A stretch of 64,000 bases of DNA, from positions 62,001-126,000 of the forward strand of contig CAUWAG010000019.1 of the NCBI GenBank assembly GCA_963556695.1, read 5' to 3'. This document shows, in pieces, positions 10,828 to 19,987 of the stretch (positions within the stretch are counted from its first letter, which is position 1; each line of letters starts with the position of its first letter). This stretch comes from Anthostomella pinea (lineage: Eukaryota > Ascomycota > Sordariomycetes > Xylariales > Xylariaceae). Under the pieces are notes generated by a model. That model was not told where the DNA came from and ran no database searches. It was given only the letters and a program-made list of their open reading frames with translations. The position numbers and the translations under genes are program-made.

Positions 10828-12556
10828 CTTCGCGAGCTCGACTGTCGCGGTTCAGGAACGGGGTTGATGTAGTAGTTCTAGTATCCGTGTAGTCGGACGG
10901 ACAGACAGACAGACCTCTTGCCGTTCTGGACTTGAAGGTCAAGACAAGATGATCAGATGAGCGGTCAGATGGTACGAGATGGGGAGAACAGGAGGTGTAG
11001 ATGGGCACGTGCAGCTGGGGCTCTTATACTACTTATACGAGTCCTCCCGTTTTTATATGTCATACGAGCCGATTAGCACCCGAGGAAGGGAGGAGAGGTA
11101 GATGGTCTGATGATGCAATGACGATAATTCGCCGCAACTGCCAGATCGGGTCAAGGGGCACGCGACGAGGTTCTTCATAGGTCGATCTGATCTGCTGGAA
11201 CTCGGGAAGTTACCGTACAGCTAGCTACATTGGGTAGGAAGCTAGTGGCGGCCTACCAGCAGAAGCCAGAAGCTGGGGTGCGGGGAAGCCGTGGGGATGG
11301 GGGAAGCTGCCTCTGTCTCTCCCGAGTCATGAGTCTCATCATTGCCACCTTCCCAAGAGTTGCGTCAACTTCAACGCTGGCGGAAATAGCCAGCCTGAAG
11401 AACTCATATGCGTTCGAAGTTGGATCGCCTTCTTCCTCTCCAACTTCATGAGGGACCAGACAAGTTGCCGGTCCTCTCCACAGAGATTTCCATGACCAGG
11501 ACTCGGGCTCCTGAGAGCAGCCCGTTGTGCCGTCCGTCGTTGGAAGTCCGGAATTGGGGAAAACACCGCCCCTGAACAACTCCGACCCATCTTCCTCTGT
11601 CAACAGCTTATGCCGAAGGTGTTCTCCTCGCAAGGCCCTGAGGCCTGCTCCAGCATACATAACCTCTCCCGCAATATTAGGCGACGAGCCGTTATCTGTC
11701 CATGTCTCCGAGTAGGTATCGCCTGCGATGCAGGCGATAACTGACAGAACTGATCAATGGCTGTGGGTCCATGAACGCCACAGGCATGTGAATCGTGGCC
11801 CATACCCAGCTGGATCGACGGCGAACTTGGCCGCACGAGTTACGATAGTTCTGGCCCCGATCTCTGTCATTCTGGTCTGAGACCTGACGGGCGCAAATGG
11901 TCCGGGATGGCATTCTTATGATATTTGAGGATATTCGGAATGCTCTCGTTGGTGTCTGTAGGTGCTCATTCTTACCACCTTCACTCACTGACAAGCCCGC
12001 ACTCCCTAGCCGTGCTGTGAGTCTTGCCAGTATCTATTCCAGCAGAAAGGCGGTATATTCACCATGCACGTGTACTGTGCGACGACCTATCATATATGCC
12101 CACATGGATTTACTGTCGAGACCGTCACATTTTTGCTTTTTGGCTCATGTCTTCATCAAGTTGATGAGGGGCAGACATGCGCGTTGAGTCTGGAACGGAT
12201 TGAGACGCTTCGATCGCGAATAGAACGGGGTATAATCGCTGCGGATGTTGGATGATTGACGTTGAAGAATTACCCAAGGTGTATGCAGATGGACGAACTG
12301 TATGCTGTTTTGGGGTTTGCGTGCATCTTATCGTTTTCAAAAAGCAAAAATTGCACGATCCCCCATCCCTGTCGCCGCGAATCCAGAGTCCCACACGCCA
12401 TCACGGACCACGACGCGCTCGATGTGCTACGCGTGGTCCCACACTCATTCCACTGATCTCAAACGGTACAAGAACCCACGCGTAGCACACGATACCATTA
12501 CCACTTACACCATCACCCCATCATCACATACATCCCCATAGCAGAGACCAAGTAGG
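10828..12556. other. Intergenic region
   Basis: No gene is supported. Overlapping short frames on both strands between 11230 and 12500 lack start context, domain motifs or consistent splice sites. The last 300 bp should hold the promoter of the next gene. Confidence 0.45.
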
Positions 12557-14117
12557 ATGCCATACTCATATTACGCCGTGGCCCGGGGTCATAAACCTGG
12601 CATCTACAACTCCTGGGCCGATTGTGAGCGCCAGGTCAAGCGCTATTTACGACAACAGGTATATGGGCTTCGATTCCATGAGTGAGGCCCACGAGTTTAT
12701 GAAAGAGAATGGCGCCGGACACCACATTCCGAAAGCTCGAGGTGTTACAACCACTTTGTCGAACCGTCCAAGGACCCAGACTGTCAACGCCATCGCGCCG
12801 GCGTCACGGCCATCGTCGACCCAGAAGACCAGCATTGTCACGACACAGGCGTCTTCCCAATGCTTCAGGGACCAATGGCTACCCTGGAACCACGGCATCA
12901 CGAAGAACTCAACGCCAGACGATCGAAAGGAGTTCAACAAGAAGCGAACGTACGCAATGCACGAGACGATCGAGGAGCTTTTCTTCTACGACCAAGAAAC
13001 AGCTGGCATGCTCCCCGGCTACAAGCGATTATGCAACTTCATTGGCATCGAGCCTCGCACTACCATTGATAGATGCCGAAGAGACCTCAGAGGCACCCTG
13101 GTCAATATCGTCGACCTCCTTGACGCCGCTGGGGTTGGCGGCAAGGTTCGAGTGTGGCGCAAGAGCGAGTGGCTCAGTTTCGTCGCGCACACCCACACAC
13201 CCGGCTTCATGTTCCAACTTCAGGTCGCCTCGGAGAGTGAAATCCTCTCCTGTTTCTTGCAGGACCTGGACAAGGCCGAGCCACACTGCAGTGGGAATCC
13301 GACACCGCTCCCGGGTCGGGGGCTGGACGCGTCTTTTTTCCAACTCGATGAACAGGGTCGGGAAGATAGCCAAGAGTCATCTGAGGAGGGCTCAGGGCTG
13401 TCTGGAGATGATCTAACCCCTTCGGAGGTTGGCTCATACCTGTCTGAAGATGATCAAGACCTTTCGGGGGATGGCTCCCTACCGGCTAGTTCTCCGCTAC
13501 CAGCCCGCCCGTCCCTGCGAAGCGAGGACGCGCCTACGAGGAACAGGACGCGCCTACGAGGAACAGGACGCCCAGCAGTACCCCCAGGCAAACCGCCTCG
13601 AGGGAGATCCTTCCCTGGACAACAAGATAGGACATGGGCCCAGGCAAGGACCGCCGAAAGCTCCATTCGCCCCCCCCCCCCCCCGGGGAGTGTAGTCATA
13701 GATATACGAGACGGCACCCCAGAGCTCGAGCCGCCGCCTTCCCGTGCTGCGGCCACGGGCGGCCAGCCTGCCAGAGAAAACACAATGGTCCTCACGCAAC
13801 GGACACCGCGTCCAGCTGAGCAGAGTGGCATGAGACAGACTCACGGTACGACTCCGAAGACCGGACTGCGGCAAAGCCAGGTCGACGCCTTCTTCTCGTC
13901 AGCGGCGCGTAGTACGACACCAACGACACTCACGGGGCCCATCATCTATAACTGCAGGAAGGCCGGGCGAGGCTTTTCGTATTTCGTTCACTGGGGCGAA
14001 CTGGAGCCAGACTGGACGCCTGCTTCGTCGCTGAGGGGCTACAAGGAAGCGCTGATACAATTCCACCTGGCCCATCCAGAGGCAGATTCGACTGGTCCGG
14101 ACTGGCTTCTGAGCTAG
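12557..14117 (+). CDS. RNase H1 N-terminal-like / chromodomain protein with a PIP-box-like motif (frameshift near its start)
   Basis: The ATG at 12557 opens a viroplasmin or RNase H1 hybrid-binding-like domain (YYAVARGHKPGIYNSW). Its second half (NRYMGFDSMSEAHEFMKE) lies in a frame shifted by one extra base near 12640. From there one frame (from about 12624) stays open to 14117. The middle has an unrecognised conserved-looking block (HETIEELFFYDQETAGM; LCNFIGIEPRTTIDRCRRDL), then an acidic and Pro/Ser-rich linker. At 13872-13895 is QSQVDAFF, fitting the PCNA-binding pattern Q-x-x-hydrophobic-x-x-aromatic-aromatic. The C-terminus resembles a chromodomain (YFVHWGELEPDWTPASSL, then KEALIQFHLAHPE). 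The domains suggest a chromatin or RNA:DNA-hybrid role; no enzyme domain is seen. The frameshift may be real, a sequence error, or mean that translation begins later (for example ATG 12660). Confidence 0.6.
13525..13570. repeat. 20-bp tandem duplication inside the chromodomain gene
   Basis: Two full 20-bp units (13525-13544, 13545-13564) and the start of a third are present. Because 20 is not a multiple of three, each copy is read in a different frame, giving TRNRTRLRGTGR-like sequence. It lies in the disordered linker. Confidence 0.85.
13670..13684. repeat. Run of 15 C inside the chromodomain gene
   Basis: A C15 homopolymer encodes a proline run just before VVIDIRDG. It is prone to slippage in replication and to sequencing error, which matters for the reading frame of the chromodomain downstream. 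Confidence 0.95.
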
Positions 14118-14686
14118 GGGTTTGGGACTGATGGTAGAATGGTCCCGGACGTGCTTAGGCACCAGCTGTGTACGATGGCACCAGCTGTCTAGGATAATGG
14201 ACTTATTTGACAGCATGAGGGAAACGTGGGTAACGCGAATCTCGGATCGCGCTCAAGGGTGCTGGCGAGGCGTGGTTGTCTTCGTAACAGGACTATACTG
14301 TGGTAGTAGGTGAGGTACGCCCACGGTCATGATAATGTGACTCCGAGGGGCATTGCGCTATACCCACAGATTTGGCCAGTGTGGTCCTATGGACATTTCC
14401 CACTCGTTGTGACGAGATCGAAGAGGAATGTGACATGTCTTAGACACGAGGTGTCCGTCATTTGGGTTCTCGCTTTGAACGTCCAAGTACGTTTTAGGGG
14501 CGCTTTTCATAGGGTTTAAGTTAACACTGGCTATAGTAACAGTAGTTTGGAATCGAAGAACGTGTACACAAAAATATAAATAATTTTCAAAGGGGTACAG
14601 GATAAAAGGGACCGACGCAAATGGGAAGAACAGAAAGTGCAGCCCGCGAGACAACCACCAGTGACTCGCAAGTCAGACCTTCCTGT
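14118..14686. other. Intergenic region between convergent genes
   Basis: It contains the 3' flanks of both neighbours and an AT-rich patch near 14565-14590. Nothing else is recognised. Confidence 0.5.
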
Positions 14687-15648
14687 TCATGTAGGCAGCC
14701 TGCTATCCCCCTCGCACGGAATAGCGCATTGGCCCCCCCATTTGTTGCCTCCCGAGCTGAACTGGTCGGTGACGCCGTCGCTGCAAAGTCCCTTGCAGTC
14801 CTCCCCGTGCGAGTACTGGCACGCGCTGACTTCGCCCTGGGACTCCCACGTGTTCAAGACGATGTCGTATTTGTCGCGGTAGAAAGTCTGCACATCACAG
14901 GGAGGAGGCCTCGTCAGTACGGTGCTGATTCATCGCCTCACTAAGCCGAGAATGCTACTCACCAGTTGAGGCTTGCATATACCCTCCGTTTCGCACTTTG
15001 AGCTGTTTCCCCAGGCGTACGAGTCCGTGGCGGTCCATCTTATACTATACTTTCCTATGCCTTGGTCTTGGAAGTATGTGACCGGCGGCTCCGAGCCCTC
15101 GGCCCCTGGGTCGAGCCATGAGCAGCTAGGTACATGTTAGCACGTCTGTGCTGCCGAAACTCTGGGTCAACGCCGCAGGGTGGGTAGGAGAGATAAATTT
15201 GCCTGTCATATGAGTGTTTCGAGTCGTCGGAGGGCGACAGGTTACTGCCCTTGAGAATAGTGTTGGTCTGGCAGTTGCCGCCGCCCTGTGTCTGGTACAT
15301 TATTCGGCAGTAGTCAGGGTTGTTCCAGATCTCGTCGCTGTCGTCCTCGCCGAATACTTTTTCCAGACCTCTCAGGACGTCGCTGGCGGCGTTACCGACA
15401 ATGCGCAGGATCATGATGCCCGCCAGTGCGAGCAGGGGGTTGCGGCCCTGGAGCTCCGGGTGGGTAGTGTCCCTGGCTGGGTAGTACGCCGTGCCGTTGC
15501 GGATCTGCTCCATCGCTGATGCCTGGCGGGCCCTGAGGTCGCGTAGGGTTGCCGGGTCCGTGATCTCGCGGCTGTTGCTGTAGGGCCCTAAGGGGGTGCC
15601 CTGGACCAGGGCAAGGAGGCCGAGTATGACGAGGCTTGTGATCTTCAT
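14687..15648 (-). CDS. Secreted cysteine-rich protein, function unknown
   Basis: Exons 15648-15203, 15125-14963 and 14887-14687 join in phase to about 269 residues. The first intron (77 nt) has a GC-AG donor (CAG/GCAAAT) with a GCTAAC branch-like site; the second starts GTGAGT. The N-terminus is a clear signal peptide (MKITSLVILGLLALVQG). The mature part carries at least ten cysteines, many near the end (KCETEGICKP, ACQYSHGEDCKGLC, GQCAIPCEG), suggesting disulphide bonds and extracellular life. No catalytic motif is recognised. It could be an effector-like or cell-wall protein, but nothing in the sequence decides. The next gene is also secreted. Confidence 0.68.
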
Positions 15649-16383
15649 CTGGCCAGGTCACACTCTGTCGATAGGGTTCAACTGGTAACTGCCTCTCCTC
15701 TACACGGTCGATGTCCGTCTCGGTATGTCTTTGGGTAAGCTAAGGCAATTGTGCTCGGGGTTCACGTCGGCTCTGACCGAGCTTGTCTCTGCGAGATCTG
15801 GTTTGGCGCCGTGTGTGAACACGGATGAGCGACGTTGCTCGCAGCACGTGTTCGGTCAGGTACTGTTCGTTGAATCGCTTGGTAGAACGCTAAGTATTGT
15901 CCTGTGAGAAGCGTTGTAACAGGCGAGACGCAAAGCTGATGCGGACTTGGCCGAGTATCCCTGGCTGCACCCATGAATGTGCCAAGACATCATCTTATAG
16001 ACCTTCCCATAGCAAGGCAGTGATATCATATCTCGTGGGATTCTCCATCATGGGACACATCACTGTATCGTGCGGCACATAGTCAAAAGGAAGGCGGTCT
16101 GCCTTGTGAAGGATTTGGGATTCCAAAAAGCTTGTCAGCTCCGAGCTCTCTGGTTACTAGTAAACACATCTTCAGTGGCTTAGACTTGCGCCGCACGCAG
16201 ATCTTGTGGTTTATTAGCCTCGCTGGATGGATCTAGGAATCCTAGCTTCACACTATATATCCAGGTGACGTCGCTCTATTCCTTTAGACGAGAGACTATT
16301 CCGTCGTGGAGCTGCTGTGCCGTAACATATCTCAGAAGGGACCACAACTTAACGCCCTTTCTATATATTATGCTCGTAAGGCC
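15649..16383. other. Intergenic region between two secreted-protein genes
   Basis: Upstream of the gene ending at 15648 and downstream of the next minus-strand gene. No further gene or repeat is recognised. Confidence 0.5.
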
Positions 16384-17018
16384 TTATTTAGACATGCATC
16401 GCTTTACCTCCTTCCTGGTTTTCCTGCCGTGTTTTCCCTTTGTCAATATTGCTAAACCTTGGCACCTTTTTTTGCACCCCTGCTTTTGGCAGAATTCGTT
16501 CTCCCTCGTAGACCCGTACACGAATAGGCCCCCATCTTCGCAGTCGATCTCCTCGCACCGTTTCTTCTTCTTTTTGTCATCCTTCTCTTCGTCATCCTTT
16601 TCTTCGTCACCCCTCGCCTCGAGGGGGGAGAGGTCACGGCGCTTGCTGACAGCTGGCTTATCCCACATCTGCATGCTGCTCGCCGTTACGGACCCGGACT
16701 TTATCACCTTTCCGTCTGCGCCCACGAGCGACAGCGTGCCGTAAACGGCTGAGTCAGATCCGACATCGTACTGCAGGTAGGTGCGTTCGCCGGCGTTCGC
16801 TAGATCCCACTTATTGGCCAGATCGTAGAAGGTCTCGGATCCGAGACCCAGCATACGCTATTGTGTATTGTGAGCTGTCGTCCGCTTTCTTCAAAGGGCC
16901 TAGAGCGACGGCTTACCTTGTCGAGACCTGCGGTGCCAGGCTGGTCCTCATGCGGAGCGGCGAGGGAGGATCTAACAGCGAGGACTGTGGCGAGGAAAAG
17001 GGCAAAAGAAGTCTTCAT
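16384..17018 (-). CDS. Small secreted protein with Lys-Arg site and charged linker, function unknown
   Basis: Two exons (17018-16917 and 16857-16384) join in phase across a 59-nt intron (GTAAGC to TAG) to give 191 residues. A signal peptide (MKTSFALFLATVLAVRSSLA) is followed by a short propeptide ending GLDKR, where the Lys-Arg made at the exon junction fits a Kex2 cleavage site. The middle (RMLGLGSETFYDLANKWDL onward) looks like a compact domain. Then comes a run of Glu, Asp and Lys (EEKDDEEKDDKKKKKR) and a tail with six or seven cysteines (RCEEIDCEDG, FCQKQGCKKRCQG). It may be an effector or antimicrobial-like peptide, which is inference; no known family is recognised. Confidence 0.68.
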
Positions 17019-18429
17019 TCTTGCGGAGTGGACGAGAAGCTGTTATTCTGGATTGACTTCAATGACGGTGTGATACAGTCTGGACTGATCGTTGACTTGC
17101 TGGTTGGCTTGAAGTAGGTGATTTAGATGATGATGGGAGTGAGATGCTAGAGGCGGTGGTTGACGATGATGGGAGTGAGACGCTAGAGGCGGCGATGTGC
17201 CAATTTATACAGATCTACTCACTGATTCGTGTGGTCCCCTTCGCCGTCGCCACTTTATTTGCCTCTTTATAGTTGGAGCATTTCTAGGGTCGTGGAACTT
17301 TCTCTAGAGCATTCTTTGGATCGGGGAACTTTCTCCCAAAACAGGGTCACTTTAACTGCTTCCCCATCGATGCTCCAACGAGGTGTGCTGTCACAGGGCA
17401 ACGGACGGTACGGGTGGTCCACCATGATGGACATCTGTTTGCGGCTCACAAGTGATCCCTCAAGTACAGTACCTGATCTTTGGTGAGCTGGTGCTATCGA
17501 ACATCTAAGGGGATAATTTCGTGCGTTGGCTGGTAGTCGCCTAAGTTCCTTTTACTGGGGATAACAATGGGTTATCTCCGCTGTGACGACAAATTTAGAA
17601 AATCAAGGTCTCGATCCTGGAGGATTAAGTTTTTGATCCTAGTCTCCGTTTTTTACCCTTGGTCCAATACTCAGGAACTTTGCGTCATGTTGGGATTTCT
17701 TCATATATGTCTTCGTCGACAAGTTGCCATCACTGTCGCCCCATTTGCCGTTTCGCCGGGTGTTCCACCAAGAGCCTCTCGTGCCTTCCCGACCGTGCCA
17801 CTCACAGCCTGCGTCTTCCATTAGCGCGACTACGTCTGGTATTCTGTGTGGAATGGCATTGTTCGTGCACAACTTACCGTGCCTCTCTTGTCGATAGGCT
17901 CGCTGTCTAGTGGTGCCGGCTGAGCTACTGGTCTGTGGCATACACGGCTACCCGCCCCGCCACTCACGCTGGTGGTGTTGATTGACTCGTAGACGCCGCT
18001 AGAGAACTCGGTGTTGGGCATGACATCCGCTGCAACCTCATGGAAGCTCTGGCCAGTCTGTCGTTGGTGGTCGTCATCTCGATTGTAGTGATTACTTAGT
18101 ACTAAGTGAGGCTTGATGCCAGTGATTACTGGAACTGATGACTGGAACTTAGGTGCAGTTTTCAGATTGGGGTTGCGTTGGGCTGTGAACAGTCACCAGT
18201 ATGGTCGCGGCTTTGCGGTTGCTTGAAGCAATTGGATACAAGCAACGACAGATGCATCTCGACCCCCTCGAGCCAGACTTCTGCCCAGCAAATAATTATA
18301 AGAGGTTTTATTAGCTTAATAATGGATAACGAAATAAAGACTATAGTATTAAGTATAATCACATAAATAACTAAAAGTACTACTTTGAACAGCGATCATG
18401 GGTAGACTGGACATTCGATGGCCAGAAGT
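17019..18429. other. Intergenic region
   Basis: It holds two direct copies of a 30-bp sequence 36 bp apart (17129-17195). Minus-strand frames at 17639-18021 have some coding character but no splice solution that avoids stops. An AT-rich stretch lies near 18290-18390. No gene is claimed. Confidence 0.45.
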
Positions 18430-19307
18430 TTACATGTTAGTATTGCCGTGCTCGTTACGTAGCCTGTCCCAGGTTTGGTGGAAGTCACCGAGAAGCTGCA
18501 AAACAGGGGGATAGCGGGCCTCAAGCAATGACGACAACAAAGTCAGTTGTTCCAGATGAAGCGAGGCCATACGGAAGTACTCCCAGAACGCGGGATACCA
18601 ACCGCTCATCTCCCAGTCAATGAGAACAGGAGTTCCGTTCTCACGAATCATGATGTTGCGGGTATGATTGTCTCCATGTGTGAAGACTGGACGCTCGCTG
18701 CCGTGAAGAGCCTGAATAAGCGAAGCCCGAAACCTGTTCCTGCCTTCGACCAAGGGTCGAGGGCTGCGCTCATCCACCATGAAGCCTCGCCTGTCGAGGA
18801 AAGCGTCCATGAAGTCATTGAGTGAATCGAAAGGGCCGGAACCTGCCAGATACGACGCTTCGAAAGGCCGCCGACTGAGGGCACCAAAATACCCTGTGTC
18901 ACCAAGCTGGCGCAATTCGTTCACCTGACCAGCGAGGCGTGACAGGATTCCTGATCTCTGGCTGTTGGATAACACGGGGTTGAGCTTGTGGAGATCCGCG
19001 CCAGGATGTTCTCCATGATGATGACTGTTGTGTCAGCGGACTGCCGATAGATGGCGTATACGGTTGGAACGGGGATGCTAGTCTGGCTTCTCACAAAAAG
19101 CATGTTCTCGCCTTCTAGTTCGGACACGTGCTTACCGTATTTGACGAAGAATTAATCACCTAACAGGGCCAGACAACGCTCCGGGTAGACCGTGGAGCGC
19201 CGGATGATCGACCCCGTCGAAACGATTTCGTTGAAGGTAGGTAGGGGAGCCGGAATCGTATCCGCGGGAGCCCAATAAGGGAACTGTAGAGGTGTGCTGA
19301 AATCCAT
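18430..19307 (-). pseudogene. Aminoglycoside-phosphotransferase-like kinase, broken
   Basis: The frame from ATG 19307 matches the fungal APH-like small-molecule kinase family: an N-terminal lobe with FFVKYGKHVSELEGENMLFV and IPVPTVYAIYRQS, then VFTHGDNHTRNIMIRENG (the HGDxxxxN catalytic loop) and VLIDWEMSGWYPAFWEY (the metal-binding Asp and following motif). Two lesions break it: a TAA at 19154-19152 in the same frame and a one-base loss near 19005, where the frame changes between IIMENIL and GADLHKLNPV. The substrate of this family in fungi is mostly unknown. It could also be an intact gene with two sequence errors; both would have to be wrong. Confidence 0.8.
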
Positions 19308-19987
19308 GATACAGTACAAAGATGAGCAGTCGAGTTTAATTCTTCATGGCAGGGTGTTTGGCTGCAAATCATGCCACGCTCCTCATCGCGACATATATAT
19401 ACATTGACCAGGGCTGTAGCGCACAGAGAACAATTGCCCTGTTGGTGATGGACCCAAAGGACATGTTACGCCAGTTTTCTGTTGCCGTTGGATGGCATTG
19501 TCGCGTGTTCTTTGAGACACCGCCAGGACGATGTCTTTGTTCATGATAAGGTATATCGACATTTCAAAGCCTTTGGGTTCCGGCATTCGTGGCGCTTCTC
19601 AGTTCATGAGGTAGCTGTTGATCCGGGCGATGTGACATTCAGCAATGTTAGGCGCAAGAACTGAGTGCTGAGAGTTGACTTCAGATTAGGCGCATGCCAC
19701 AAATACAGTCAGAATCCGGGGGGAAAGGGGGAAAGGGGAAATCCGAAAAGGGGAAAAGGGGGTCGTACAGTGACACCCCTGAAGCTCCGGATAACGGAGG
19801 CCCAAGCTCCAGCTGTAGTGGGGCGGGGCGGCCATAACATCCAGATCGTCGGCCAACCCGGGCGGCCTCCAATGTTTCCACCAGACACGAACAACTTTGA
19901 AGATGCACCGTGTCCCCATGCGACTGACAACCAGAGTGCGATCCCGACCTCCCGCTCCAACCGGCAGGAGAGCCTTCAGACGGAGAC
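19308..19987. other. Intergenic region upstream of FIG4
   Basis: A divergent promoter region for the APH-like gene and FIG4. It contains a purine-rich G/A tract near 19718-19765. No gene is recognised. Confidence 0.5.

Noticed and set aside
11230..11994. Overlapping frames of 80-135 codons on both strands
   Set aside because: No homologous motif, no splice consistency and no clear start context.
17639..18021. Possible small spliced gene on the minus strand (frames with EPIDKRG and AGCEWHGREGTRG)
   Set aside because: The GTAAGT donor and the CAG acceptor do not join in phase without a stop, and no signal peptide is seen.
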